Positions 55,287 to 64,000 of a DNA stretch of 64,000 bases are shown piece by piece (position 1 is the first letter of the stretch; each line of letters begins with the position of its first letter). The position numbers and the translations under genes are program-made. Below the pieces are notes generated by a model. That model was not told the origin of the DNA. It was given only the letters and a program-made list of their open reading frames with translations, and did no database searches. Source of the stretch: a gamma proteobacterium NOR5-3 (lineage in GTDB: Bacteria > Pseudomonadota > Gammaproteobacteria > Pseudomonadales > Halieaceae); NCBI GenBank assembly GCA_000158155.1, contig DS999405.1, positions 1,477,738-1,541,737 on the forward strand, in the 5' to 3' direction.

Positions 55287-58004
55287 ATGAGACCTCTATC
55301 GAAACGACCACCCCTGGCGAAACGACCACCCCTGGCAGTCGCGACCCTGGCCCTTGCGGTTTCAATGGCGCAGTCAGCTATAGCCCAGCAAGATACGCTA
55401 CTAGAAGAAGTCATCATTACGGGTACCCGTTTGGCGGATCGCTCGGCCGCCGACTCTCCTGTTCCCGTCGACGTCATCAGCGGAAGCGACTTCAGGGTCA
55501 ACGGTTCAACGGATCTTCAGGACATGCTGCGTACACAGGTGCCCTCTTTTAATGTCAACTCCCAGCCCATCAGCGACGCCGCGACAATTACCCGCCCACC
55601 AAACCTGCGTGGACTGTCGCCAGACAATGTGCTGGTGCTGGTTAACGGCAAGCGCCGCCACCGCGGCTCCATCATCTCCTTCCTGGGCGGTGGTATTTCC
55701 GATGGTGCGCAGGGTGTCGATATGGCAGCTATCCCGTCGCTTGCCATAAAGCAGGTCGAAGTGTTGCGCGACGGTGCCTCATCACAGTACGGATCTGACG
55801 CGATAGCAGGGGTTCTGAACTTCCGACTCCGCGACGCCGCCGAGGGCTTTGAAATGGTAGCGCGAACCGCCTCCACCTTTGAAGGCGATGGCGATAACTA
55901 CATGGTCTCGGCGAACCTTGGTCTCCCCCTGGGCGACAACGGTTTCGTTAACATCACCGGCGAAATGCGCGATGTGGAAGGTACCGTCCGCTCTGTCATC
56001 CGCGATGATGTTGCCTTTGCAACCGCAAATGGCTACTCGCCGGCTGGCGACTTCCAGACCATCAACACCTACACGGGCGATGTACCCCAGTACTGGGGTA
56101 CGCCGGATGTGAGCGACGACATTAAGTTGTTTATCAACTCAGCCTACGAAATTAACGACAACATGGAAGTGTATGCGTTTGGTAACTATGCGGAACGCGA
56201 GGTAGAAGGCGGCTTCTTCTACCGCAATGTTGTCGGTGGCTCGAATAACCTGACGGGCGGCTCTACCGGTCAGCGCGGCGGTGTTTATGCAGGCCCCACG
56301 GTTGACCCCCTGACAGGCCTCAGCAGCGCTACGGGTGTGCCCTCGGTGCTTGTTGGTGACCTCGATGGTGGCAGTAGCTGCATCGACGGTATTCCGCTGG
56401 GCGGCTCCGGCGGGGTTATTCCTGATCCGACGTTTCTTTCACAGGTAGCGGCAAGCGAAAACTGCTTCTCCTTCATCGAGACAATTCCCGGCGGATTTGT
56501 GCCTCGCTTTGGTGGTACAAACGAGGATATGGCACTGGCTGCAGGTATCCGCGGAGACATCAACGTCGGCAATGGTCTTGAGTACGACCTGAGCGTACAA
56601 CGTGGCTCCAACCGTACCGACTTCTTCATCCGCAACACCATTAACGCCTCTCTCGGCCCCGCCACCCCTCGTGATTTTGTCCCCGGCGGGCAGGAGCAGA
56701 CCGAGACGGTTTACAACGCCAACTTTGTGTACGGCATTGATGTCGGCTTTGCTTCTGACTTGAGCATCGCCTTTGGCGCAGAGTTCCGTGAGGAGGAATT
56801 CGATCTTTTTGCCGGCGACCCAGCGTCCTACGCGCTTGGACCTCTCGCGTCTCAGGGCTTTTCGTCAAGCTCTAACGGCTTTGGCGGCTTCCCCAATGAC
56901 ACCTCAGCCACGCAGGACAACACATCGTTTTACATCGACCTTGAAGCGGATGTTACTGATAGCTTGACGCTTCAGGCAGCGGCCCGTCATGAAGAGTTCA
57001 GCAACTTTGATGGGACGATTACCTACAAGCTGGCAGGTATGTACCGCGTTACGGACAGCTTCCGCATTCGCGGTGCCGTCTCAACGGGATTCCACGCGCC
57101 GACCGCCGGTCAGGCGAACATCACTAACGTAACCACGCAAAACGTGCAGGGCGTGCTGATTGACCAGGGAACGCTTCCGCTGTCATCCGCAGCTGGTCAG
57201 ATAGGTGCTGATTACATCGAGAGTTTTGGAAATGGACGTCCAGGTCTCGATACCGAAGAGGCAGACAACTTTTCTATCGGCGTGGTATTTGACATCGGAA
57301 ACTCCACCTGGACGGTCGATTACTACAATATCGATGTGACTGACCGCATAGCGTTGGGCGCTAACGTGGACTTCCTTGATGCACTGAACTTTGCCGGCGG
57401 CGGTTCAAGTTATGGAACGATCTCTGAGGCTCTGACCGGGCTCGACGCAGATGGCATCATCGACCGTCAGGACTTTCTCGGTCTCGACGATCTGTCCCAG
57501 TTCCGCTTTTTCAGCAATAGCTTCGATACCAGCACCGAGGGTGTCGATGTTGTTGGTAACATGAACTTTGACTTCCTCAGTGGCAGCTCTACTGTGACCG
57601 TGGCGCTCAATTACAACAAAACCGAGGTCACCGATCGCGGAACGGTCAATCCAATCAGCGATGGGCGTGTAGAGGCTCTGGAAGAGCAACTGCCCGAATT
57701 CAAAGGCAACGTCACGTGGTCACACGTGCAGGGTAAGTTCCGCACCCTGCTCCGTGCTAACTACTTCGGAGACTGGAGATCGACGGCTAACGGATACGAT
57801 GTAGGCGCATCCACGTTGGTGGACGCCCAGGTGGCTTATCAGTTCACTGACTCCATAGAAGTTGTACTGGGTGTTGAGAACCTGTTTGACGAATATCCGG
57901 ACGAGAACCCTGGTCAGGGTGGTACCGGTCAGCTGTACCCCGAAGACAGCCCCTTTGGCTTTAACGGTGGCACCTGGTATCTACAGGGACGCCTGGTCTT
58001 TTAA
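55287..58004 (+). CDS. TonB-dependent outer-membrane receptor
   Basis: A 905-residue receptor. ATG 55287 with AAGGA upstream gives a signal peptide (ending MAQSAIAQ). The TonB-box region is LLEEVIITGTRL, then the plug domain (VPSFNVN, RPPNLRGLSPDNVLVLVNGK, EVLRDGASSQYGSDAIAGVL). The barrel runs to the aromatic C-terminus GTWYLQGRLVF typical of outer-membrane insertion. Imports a bulky substrate using TonB-ExbBD energy; substrate not deducible. An 18-bp tandem duplication in the signal peptide gives KRPPLAKRPPLA. Confidence 0.93.
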   Translation: MRPLSKRPPLAKRPPLAVATLALAVSMAQSAIAQQDTLLEEVIITGTRLADRSAADSPVPVDVISGSDFRVNGSTDLQDMLRTQVPSFNVNSQPISDAATITRPPNLRGLSPDNVLVLVNGKRRHRGSIISFLGGGISDGAQGVDMAAIPSLAIKQVEVLRDGASSQYGSDAIAGVLNFRLRDAAEGFEMVARTASTFEGDGDNYMVSANLGLPLGDNGFVNITGEMRDVEGTVRSVIRDDVAFATANGYSPAGDFQTINTYTGDVPQYWGTPDVSDDIKLFINSAYEINDNMEVYAFGNYAEREVEGGFFYRNVVGGSNNLTGGSTGQRGGVYAGPTVDPLTGLSSATGVPSVLVGDLDGGSSCIDGIPLGGSGGVIPDPTFLSQVAASENCFSFIETIPGGFVPRFGGTNEDMALAAGIRGDINVGNGLEYDLSVQRGSNRTDFFIRNTINASLGPATPRDFVPGGQEQTETVYNANFVYGIDVGFASDLSIAFGAEFREEEFDLFAGDPASYALGPLASQGFSSSSNGFGGFPNDTSATQDNTSFYIDLEADVTDSLTLQAAARHEEFSNFDGTITYKLAGMYRVTDSFRIRGAVSTGFHAPTAGQANITNVTTQNVQGVLIDQGTLPLSSAAGQIGADYIESFGNGRPGLDTEEADNFSIGVVFDIGNSTWTVDYYNIDVTDRIALGANVDFLDALNFAGGGSSYGTISEALTGLDADGIIDRQDFLGLDDLSQFRFFSNSFDTSTEGVDVVGNMNFDFLSGSSTVTVALNYNKTEVTDRGTVNPISDGRVEALEEQLPEFKGNVTWSHVQGKFRTLLRANYFGDWRSTANGYDVGASTLVDAQVAYQFTDSIEVVLGVENLFDEYPDENPGQGGTGQLYPEDSPFGFNGGTWYLQGRLVF
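55300..55335 (+). repeat. 18-bp tandem duplication in the receptor signal peptide
   Basis: CGAAACGACCACCCCTGG occurs twice in a row, duplicating the residues KRPPLA in the n-region of the signal peptide. In frame, so the gene is not harmed. Confidence 0.9.
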
Positions 58005-58027
58005 CGGGACCTAGTCTTTCGTAAAGA

Positions 58028-58069
58028 GCTTCGCTAGCTGCCCCGTTTTTGGGGCAGTAAAAGCGAAGC
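58028..58069 (+). terminator. Nested hairpin after the TonB receptor
   Basis: Outer arms GCTTCGCT and AGCGAAGC enclose the perfect inner hairpin CTGCCCC-loop-GGGGCAG. It may slow or protect the receptor transcript before the main terminator just behind it. Confidence 0.55.
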
Positions 58070-58073
58070 AGTG

Positions 58074-58113
58074 AAGGCCGCAAGCATATGCGAATGTGCT
58101 GCGGCCTTTTTTT
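58074..58113 (+). terminator. Intrinsic terminator of the TonB receptor
   Basis: AAGGCCGCA pairs with the GCGGCCTT arm (one extra base), with the inner pairs AGCA/TGCT and a short loop, and is followed by a run of seven Ts. Strong terminator about 70 bases behind the stop codon. Confidence 0.85.
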
Positions 58114-58233
58114 AGGTCCAGTTAAAGTATCGGCACAGTATCGCCACAAAGGATTGTGGCAACTTAACTGCGTCAGCTTGTTAGAAAAAGCCAATGAGTA
58201 CTTACAAGCGCAGCCGATTTCCTTCGGACATGA

Positions 58234-59202
58234 TCAGTCACGCAAGCTTGGCACTACGACAGCGGGAGGAATTTCCTTGACCTCATCCGGCCTCAGGTGC
58301 TCGGCCTTCCAGCGCATAGCCATGTAGATGCGCTTGTAGGGCGACGGATGATGATTGAACCAGTTCTCCTCGAAGTCGGATGGTTCAAGCTTTCGGTATT
58401 CTGCTGTAAGCAGAGCCACCGTGGCCCAGGCATCCGGGTTCTGGGTGGCATTGATCGCAAACAGGTCGGCCTCGTACTCCTGCATATACACTACGCGCTG
58501 AAAAAACGGAGTCGCCAGTAGTCCCACGACAGTAAGAATTGCCGCAAGCAAGGGAAAGCCCGCGTAGTCGTCTATCCCGCGCACACCCCAGTCCCCGCCC
58601 TTGCGTCCCAGCAGTGCGCGAAAAATCAGATTTGTAAAGAAGAAAATGGCAAGCAGTATCGGCAGCAGCGCTAACATCATTTTGATTGGATGGTTGAGCA
58701 CATAGTGGCCAATCTCATGCGCCATGACCGCTTCTACACTGTCGGCATCGGCACGATTCAAAAGATTGTCATTGAGGGCTATGCGCGCGGTTCCAAACAG
58801 GCCGCTGACATTAGCACTGACCCGGTTTGTCTGACGCGAGGCATCCACCTGCTTAACGTCATCCGCGTGCATCCCGTTGGCCCGAGCAATGGACAGGATT
58901 CGCTCCTTCAATGGGCCTTCATCCATGGGCCGATACTCGTTGAACAGCGGATCGATAAAGACCGGACTGATGAACAGCGCGAACAGCATAAAGCCGATAG
59001 ACAGACCCGAAGCCCAGACCCACCAGTTATCACGAGTTCGGCGGATCACCAAATACAGAAAGCCCACAAACAAGGCGAACAATACGGTACTGACGAGCCC
59101 CTCTATAATGAAGTCTGTGAACCAGGAAGGAAAAGACTGAGTAGCCAGACCAAATTTATGTTCCGTGTAAAAGTCACGGAACCAGGTAAGCGGAAACAGC
59201 AA
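58234..59202 (-). CDS. M48-family (Ste24-like) membrane metalloprotease, N-terminally truncated
   Basis: 322 residues from TTG 59202. The zinc site HEIGH (in VMAHEIGHYVLNHPIKMM) and the downstream Glu region YMQEYEADLFAINAT are intact, with SRQTNRVSANVSGLFGTARI before them and several membrane helices. Homology continues upstream in frame (LKSPFARAFIYVPIYALAST) back to a TAG stop immediately after the gamma-glutamyltransferase stop, with no ATG or GTG. The N-terminal helices of a normal Ste24 are absent. A 5'-deleted gene fused to the end of its neighbour; it may be expressed by readthrough from TTG, or be dead. Confidence 0.75.
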   Translation of the reverse strand: MLFPLTWFRDFYTEHKFGLATQSFPSWFTDFIIEGLVSTVLFALFVGFLYLVIRRTRDNWWVWASGLSIGFMLFALFISPVFIDPLFNEYRPMDEGPLKERILSIARANGMHADDVKQVDASRQTNRVSANVSGLFGTARIALNDNLLNRADADSVEAVMAHEIGHYVLNHPIKMMLALLPILLAIFFFTNLIFRALLGRKGGDWGVRGIDDYAGFPLLAAILTVVGLLATPFFQRVVYMQEYEADLFAINATQNPDAWATVALLTAEYRKLEPSDFEENWFNHHPSPYKRIYMAMRWKAEHLRPDEVKEIPPAVVVPSLRD

Positions 59203-59295
59203 TACCGTCGACGCCAGCGCGTAGATCGGGACATAGATGAACGCCCGGGCAAAGGGTGACTTTAACTTTCTCTCCGCAAGCTCTCGCCAGCGCCG

Positions 59296-61107
59296 CTACC
59301 AACCTACCGCCTGACCATCTTTTCGATGATCCGAGCCCGCGCGATAAACACCGTTCACCGGATGATCCTGCTCGATGCTCTCGGCACTGTACTTGGGCAT
59401 CGGCAGCGACGGATCACGCACAAACAGAATTCCCTGGTATCCGCCTACGGCGCCCCCGTCAACGGCACCCACATCATGCCCTTTCGCACGCAGCGCCGGA
59501 CCTACCAGGGACTCCAGTGCGTCCTCCATAAACAGCTTGTTCCCAGACTGCCAATGCGTGAATCGAGCGGCATCGGTCGTCATCTGCAGATTCATACCGT
59601 GATCGATGACATTCACCATATGTTGCACATGCGTCTCTGGCTGAACCCGCCCTCCCATATTGCCAAAGCTCATGAGAGGCGCTCCGTTGTGCATAACAAA
59701 CCCAGCTATGATCGAATGAAACGGCCGCTTGCGCGGTGCGACCACATTCGGGTGATCAGGATTCAGGCTGAAGGGGTTGCCCCGGTTATGCAGGATCATG
59801 CCGTAGGGCGGAATGGTCACCGCAGAACCGTAGACGTCATAGACACTGTGCACCAGGCTCACCATATTCCCCCAGCGATCTGCCGCAGTCAGATACACCG
59901 TGCCGCCTCCCAGACCGCCCTCCACAGACGGCTTTGAGGCGACATCCATATCAATGCGGTCACATAAGGTAGCGGCGTACTCTTTCGATAAAAGCTGCGC
60001 AAGCGGCACATCCACAAAATCGGGATCGGCGTTGTAAGCGTAGAGATCGGAGTAAGCGAGCTTTTTCGCCTCAACCATAAAATGCCAGTAGTCAGGATTG
60101 GCGGGGCCCAGCGCGGCAAGATCTACGTTGTGCACGGTCGCGCAGACTTCGAGTATGTTGAGCATTTCCAGCGCGGCAAAGCCCTGCCCGGGCGGCGGCA
60201 GCTGAAAAATATCGTAGCCGTGGTAGTTGGTTGTCACCGGGTCGACCCATTCTGACTCAAACTCAGCGAGATCCGCATGGGTCATGACGCCGCCGCCGGC
60301 CTGCACCTTGGCGACAATCGCATCAGCAATCGCCCCCTTGTAAAAAGCATCTCTGCCCTCGCGCTGAATCAATCGCAAGGCGGTAGCCAGATTCGGATTG
60401 CGAATCACGCTATAGAGTGGCGGCGCCTGTCCATCCACCAGAAAAGTCGCCGCCGAGTCCGGGTCCTCGCGGAGCCTGTCCTGCACACCAAAGAGATCAG
60501 CGTGGCGGCGCTCAGCAAGCCCCCAGCCCTCCTCGGCCAGGGTCGCCGCGCGTTCAAAAGTCTCTTTGAAACCCATAGTCCCAAAACGGCTGAGCAGCGC
60601 GTCGTAGCCCGAAATGGCGCCAGGGACCGTTGCCGTGTTAACACCAAAATCCGGCATTTCGGACACGCCAAGTTCTTCGGTAAAGAACTCCAGCGTCCAA
60701 CCCTCTGGCGCCCAGCCAGCCGAATTGAGCCCATAAAGCTTCTGGTCGGCTGCACTCCACACCAGCGCAAACAAATCACCGGCAATACCGGTGTCGTTCT
60801 GTGAGGTCACATCCAGTACCGCCGCAGCAGCAACGATAGCGTCGACGGCGTTACCACCATTGCGGAGAATCTCAAGACCCGCCTCCGAGGCCAGCGGATC
60901 GCTGGTCGCCACCATGCCGTGGCGAGCAAGGACCTCTGAGCGACCCTGCGCTAGCCAACCCTGAGCGCGAGACCCGGGCACGGCTACAATATTGGCAGAA
61001 GGTTGCGTGATTTTAGTGCTGGGAATGCCGAAGGGTGTATCCGACTGAGCCTGAACACTGGTGGCGCAGGCCAGGCTCAGAGCCAGTACAAAAAGCGGGT
61101 TTCTCAT
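59296..61107 (-). CDS. Exported gamma-glutamyltransferase
   Basis: A 603-residue enzyme of the Ntn-hydrolase type. ATG 61107 follows AGAGGAAG and starts a signal peptide (MRNPLFVLALSLACATSVQA). The N-terminal part has GMVATSDPLASEAGLEILRN and GGNAVDAIVAAAAVLDV. The nucleophile Thr after the self-cleavage point should be that of GGTVYLTAADRWGNMVSLVH, with later conserved GMILHNRGNPFSLNPDHPN and RPFHSIIAGFV. Periplasmic; cleaves or transfers gamma-glutamyl groups of glutathione and related compounds. Catalytic Thr assignment is by motif only. Confidence 0.9.
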   Translation of the reverse strand: MRNPLFVLALSLACATSVQAQSDTPFGIPSTKITQPSANIVAVPGSRAQGWLAQGRSEVLARHGMVATSDPLASEAGLEILRNGGNAVDAIVAAAAVLDVTSQNDTGIAGDLFALVWSAADQKLYGLNSAGWAPEGWTLEFFTEELGVSEMPDFGVNTATVPGAISGYDALLSRFGTMGFKETFERAATLAEEGWGLAERRHADLFGVQDRLREDPDSAATFLVDGQAPPLYSVIRNPNLATALRLIQREGRDAFYKGAIADAIVAKVQAGGGVMTHADLAEFESEWVDPVTTNYHGYDIFQLPPPGQGFAALEMLNILEVCATVHNVDLAALGPANPDYWHFMVEAKKLAYSDLYAYNADPDFVDVPLAQLLSKEYAATLCDRIDMDVASKPSVEGGLGGGTVYLTAADRWGNMVSLVHSVYDVYGSAVTIPPYGMILHNRGNPFSLNPDHPNVVAPRKRPFHSIIAGFVMHNGAPLMSFGNMGGRVQPETHVQHMVNVIDHGMNLQMTTDAARFTHWQSGNKLFMEDALESLVGPALRAKGHDVGAVDGGAVGGYQGILFVRDPSLPMPKYSAESIEQDHPVNGVYRAGSDHRKDGQAVGW

Positions 61108-61275
61108 GGATGCTTCCTCTGGATTGACTGTGGACACGCGTCATTCGGTATGGGCGTGGTGTTATGGATGCCATGGTAACCGCCTTCTGAGGGCACCCGC
61201 TACGCAGTCGTATTTTGTCTGTGTCTGAGCTTGCGATACTATCGCGCCTCCAAATTCATCTTGGGATCTATCGTG

Positions 61276-64000
61276 ATGCGAAACCGCATGAGAATACTGA
61301 CTGCTATTGGTCTTTCCGCGTGCTTTGCTTGCACCGGCTCCGTTTATGCCCAAAACGCCACTGAAAAAGACGAGTTACTCTCTGAAGCGACCTTCAAGGG
61401 CCTTACCTTTCGCAACATAGGGCCCGCAGTGCGATCCGGGCGCGTGGCGGATCTTGCGATTCATCCGGAGAATGAAAGCCTTTGGTACGTGGCGGTGGGT
61501 TCCGGCGGCGTCTGGAAAACCCGGAATGCAGGCACAACTTTTGAGCCCATATTCGATAACGAAGGCTCTTACTCCATCGGCGCTCTGGCGCTGGACCCCC
61601 AAAATGCCAATACAGTCTGGGTAGGCACCGGCGAGCATGGCGGTGGACGTCACTTCGGTTTTGGAGACGGCATTTATAAGTCCACTGACGGTGGCGCGAA
61701 CTGGACGAATATGGGTCTTAAGGACTCCCAGCACATCGGCAAGATTATTGTTCATCCCCAGCATCCCGATACGCTTTATGTAGCCGCCCAGGGCCCACTG
61801 TGGAGCCCCGGAGGCGACCGTGGTTTTTACAAATCTACCGATGGTGGCCAGAGTTGGACCAAGACGCTGGGTGACGAGGAGTTCACAGGGGTTACGGACA
61901 TCGTCATCGATCCACGAAATCCCGACCGGGTTTATGCCGCCACCTGGCAGCATCACCGCACTGTTGCAACGCTCATGGACGGCGGCGCCAAGTCTGCTAT
62001 CTACCGCAGTGAAGACGGCGGAGACACCTGGCAACAACTCGAGAGCGGCCTGCCCGAGGGCAAAATGGGCAAGATTGGCCTCGCCGTATCCCCACAACAG
62101 CCCGACATTGTTTATGCGGCCATCGAACTGAATCGACGCAGTGGCGGCATTTGGAAGTCTCTTGATCGCGGGCAGACCTGGACTCAACAGTCCGAGGTGA
62201 TTTCGGGAGGGACCGGCCCCCACTATTACGTAGAGCTGTACGCCTCCCCTCACCGCTTCGACCACCTGTACCTCATGGATGCATCCATGAAGCAGTCCAT
62301 GGACGGCGGCAAAACCTGGGGCCCGGTGAACCGCCGGTACCGTCACGGTGATAATCATGCGCTTGCCTTTAAGCAAAGCGATCCAGATTATTTGCTGCTG
62401 GGCACCGACGGTGGCGTCTACGAAACCTTCGACCAAACCCAGAACTGGCGCTATATGGCGAACCTGCCGGTCACGCAGTTTTACAAGCTGGCAGTCGATG
62501 ACGCCATGCCCTTCTACAACATCTACAGTGGCACCCAGGACAACGGAACCCAGGGCGGCCCCTCACGCACAGACAGCGTCAATGGCATCCGCAATGCAGA
62601 TTGGAACCTTGTGCTGGACTGGGACGGTCACGCACCAGCGACCGAGCCGGGCAACCCGGACATCGTTTACGCCGAACGGCAGGAAGGCGCGCTGTCGCGC
62701 ATTGATATCACCACTGGTGAGGTGATCGACATTCAACCTCAGCCGGCTGAGGGCGAAGACTATGAGCGCTTCAACTGGGATGCCCCCATCCACGTAAGCC
62801 CCCATGATCCGGCGCGGATCTACTTTGCGAGCCAAAGGGTGTGGCGCTCCGACAACCGGGGCGATAGCTGGCAAGCGATTTCTGGCGATCTCACCCGCAA
62901 CGAAGAACGCTTTGAGCTGCCCATCATGGGACGCAGGCAAAGTTGGGACTCGGCCTGGGACGTCCTGGCGATGTCCAACTACAACACGGTCACCTCGCTG
63001 TCAGAGTCTCCGCTGGTCGACGGACTGATCTACGCCGGCACCGACGACGGTCTGCTGCAGATCACCGAAGACGGCGGCAACAACTGGCGTCGCATCGAGG
63101 TCAGTCGCATGGGCGTGCCAAAGCGTGCATTCATCAACGACATCAAGGCCGACCTTCACGACCCGGACACCGTGTACGTGTCTCTGGACAATCATAAGTA
63201 CGGGGACTTCACACCTTATCTGGTGCGCAGCACAAACCGGGGCCGCAGCTGGGAACTGATCAGCGGCGATCTGCCCGAGCGTCACATGGTCTGGCGTATG
63301 GTCCAGGATCACGTTCGTCCGGAGCTCCTGTTTGCAGCAACGGAGTTTGGTATCTTTTTCACCATCGATGCGGGCAAGCAGTGGATTGAGCTGGAGGGCG
63401 GCGTGCCGACCATCAGCTTCCGTGACCTCGCAATACAGCGCAGGGAAAACGACCTGGTGGGCGCCTCGTTTGGACGTGGCTTCTTTATCTTCGACGACTA
63501 CAGCGTGCTGCGCGAAGTCTCTGAAGCAAAGCTAAAGCAGGAAGGCTCGCTGTACTCAACCCGCAAGGCCTGGTTGTACATACCGCGCTCGGAGCTTGAT
63601 TTTGATGACCTGAAGGGCTCTCAGGGAGACTCCCATTACGTAGCGCCCAACCCCTCGTTTGGTGCAACGTTTACCTACCACCTGAATGAAGGACTACAAA
63701 CTACGGCCAAAGCGCGGCAGGCGGCTGAGGCAACTTTGGAAGAAGCCGGTAAGGACATTAACTTTCCTGGCTGGGCTGCCCTTGGAGAAGAAGCGACGGA
63801 GACGCCACCGGCGGTATTCATACTGGTGAAACATTCCGATGGAAGCGTGGTCCGTCGCGTCGAAGGTCCGGTAGAAAAGGGATTCCATCGCATCGCCTGG
63901 GATCTTCGGTACCCCTCCCCGGAGGTGATAGGTGGCGCACAGGGTGACTCGGATGAAACACCGCAGGGCATGATGGCGGCGCCGGGGACGTATTCGGCGT
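61276..64000 (+). CDS. Sortilin/VPS10-like beta-propeller protein (BNR repeats), 3' end outside window
   Basis: Starts at ATG 61276 with a signal peptide (MRILTAIGLSACFACTGSVY, then AQ) and stays open to the window edge, over 900 codons. Repeated Asp-box turns mark a propeller: YKSTDGGANWTNMG, YKSTDGGQSWTKTLG, YRSEDGGDTWQQLES, and NRGDSWQAISGD. The end, GMMAAPGTYSA, belongs to a C-terminal beta-sandwich. Such proteins are annotated as glycosyl hydrolases, but no glycosidase residues are evident; an exported or outer-membrane-linked binding role is likely. Transcribed divergently from the gamma-glutamyltransferase. Confidence 0.9.
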   Translation, partial: MRNRMRILTAIGLSACFACTGSVYAQNATEKDELLSEATFKGLTFRNIGPAVRSGRVADLAIHPENESLWYVAVGSGGVWKTRNAGTTFEPIFDNEGSYSIGALALDPQNANTVWVGTGEHGGGRHFGFGDGIYKSTDGGANWTNMGLKDSQHIGKIIVHPQHPDTLYVAAQGPLWSPGGDRGFYKSTDGGQSWTKTLGDEEFTGVTDIVIDPRNPDRVYAATWQHHRTVATLMDGGAKSAIYRSEDGGDTWQQLESGLPEGKMGKIGLAVSPQQPDIVYAAIELNRRSGGIWKSLDRGQTWTQQSEVISGGTGPHYYVELYASPHRFDHLYLMDASMKQSMDGGKTWGPVNRRYRHGDNHALAFKQSDPDYLLLGTDGGVYETFDQTQNWRYMANLPVTQFYKLAVDDAMPFYNIYSGTQDNGTQGGPSRTDSVNGIRNADWNLVLDWDGHAPATEPGNPDIVYAERQEGALSRIDITTGEVIDIQPQPAEGEDYERFNWDAPIHVSPHDPARIYFASQRVWRSDNRGDSWQAISGDLTRNEERFELPIMGRRQSWDSAWDVLAMSNYNTVTSLSESPLVDGLIYAGTDDGLLQITEDGGNNWRRIEVSRMGVPKRAFINDIKADLHDPDTVYVSLDNHKYGDFTPYLVRSTNRGRSWELISGDLPERHMVWRMVQDHVRPELLFAATEFGIFFTIDAGKQWIELEGGVPTISFRDLAIQRRENDLVGASFGRGFFIFDDYSVLREVSEAKLKQEGSLYSTRKAWLYIPRSELDFDDLKGSQGDSHYVAPNPSFGATFTYHLNEGLQTTAKARQAAEATLEEAGKDINFPGWAALGEEATETPPAVFILVKHSDGSVVRRVEGPVEKGFHRIAWDLRYPSPEVIGGAQGDSDETPQGMMAAPGTYSA

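Noticed and set aside
61375-62436. Long minus-strand open frame (353 codons)
   Set aside because: It lies wholly opposite the sortilin-like gene, whose Asp-box repeats are unmistakable; the antisense product has no recognisable motifs.

Overview
The window looks like a chromosome segment of a marine gammaproteobacterium. The order thrS-infC-rpmI-rplT-pheS-pheT-ihfA-merR is the classical gammaproteobacterial block. The mix of TonB-dependent receptors, a cyanide-insensitive-type cytochrome bd, a GGDEF/EAL protein and a sortilin-like beta-propeller suits the OM60/NOR5 (Halieaceae) group; that family-level placement is inference from memory, not a computed result.

Layout. 0.1-7.6 kb: translation and nucleoid genes on the minus strand; infC appears to start at AUC. 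7.8-11.1 kb: a secreted M24 peptidase converging on uvrB. 11.2-11.4 kb: tRNA-Asn with a strong promoter and a terminator. 11.4-20.4 kb: an accessory region of small, mostly exported or unrecognised proteins, with two translationally coupled gene pairs. It ends in a hard junction where a small mobile-element-type gene runs into a TonB-receptor pseudogene that also carries an in-frame stop. Upstream of that receptor lie six contiguous 11-bp repeats resembling an OmpR/PhoB-type operator array.

21.8-32.2 kb: respiration and stress. An NsrR-type Rrf2 regulator (apparent AUU start) is divergent from a cytochrome bd operon (cydA-cydB-DUF2474). Then come two decayed c-type cytochrome genes, a di-haem peroxidase, a DUF2202 lipoprotein and an RND pump with its adaptor. 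32.3-41.6 kb: a miscellany comprising an MFS carrier without a normal start codon, a MAPEG protein, a LysE exporter, a membrane PAS-GGDEF-EAL protein, a TetR/serine-hydrolase operon whose promoter is bracketed by two matching operators, a YkgJ-type cysteine cluster protein, a DUF3820 protein and a hemolysin-III protein.

41.8-51.3 kb: the most interesting stretch. A Baeyer-Villiger monooxygenase is fused to an esterase, with a changed fingerprint residue. A polysaccharide deacetylase, a Bax-like glucosaminidase and an MltB transglycosylase follow. Next to them is a tightly overlapped four-gene operon (DUF3348, DUF802, OmpA, DUF2894) whose two central proteins look like the stator (ZorA/MotA-like) and peptidoglycan-anchored (ZorB/MotB-like) halves of an ion-driven rotary motor, with no Zorya effector genes nearby. 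51.5-64 kb: a hybrid histidine kinase, a short-chain dehydrogenase with a signal peptide, a TonB-dependent receptor, a 5'-truncated M48 protease, a gamma-glutamyltransferase and the start of a sortilin-like beta-propeller protein that runs off the window.

No CRISPR array, integrase, transposase or rRNA was seen.
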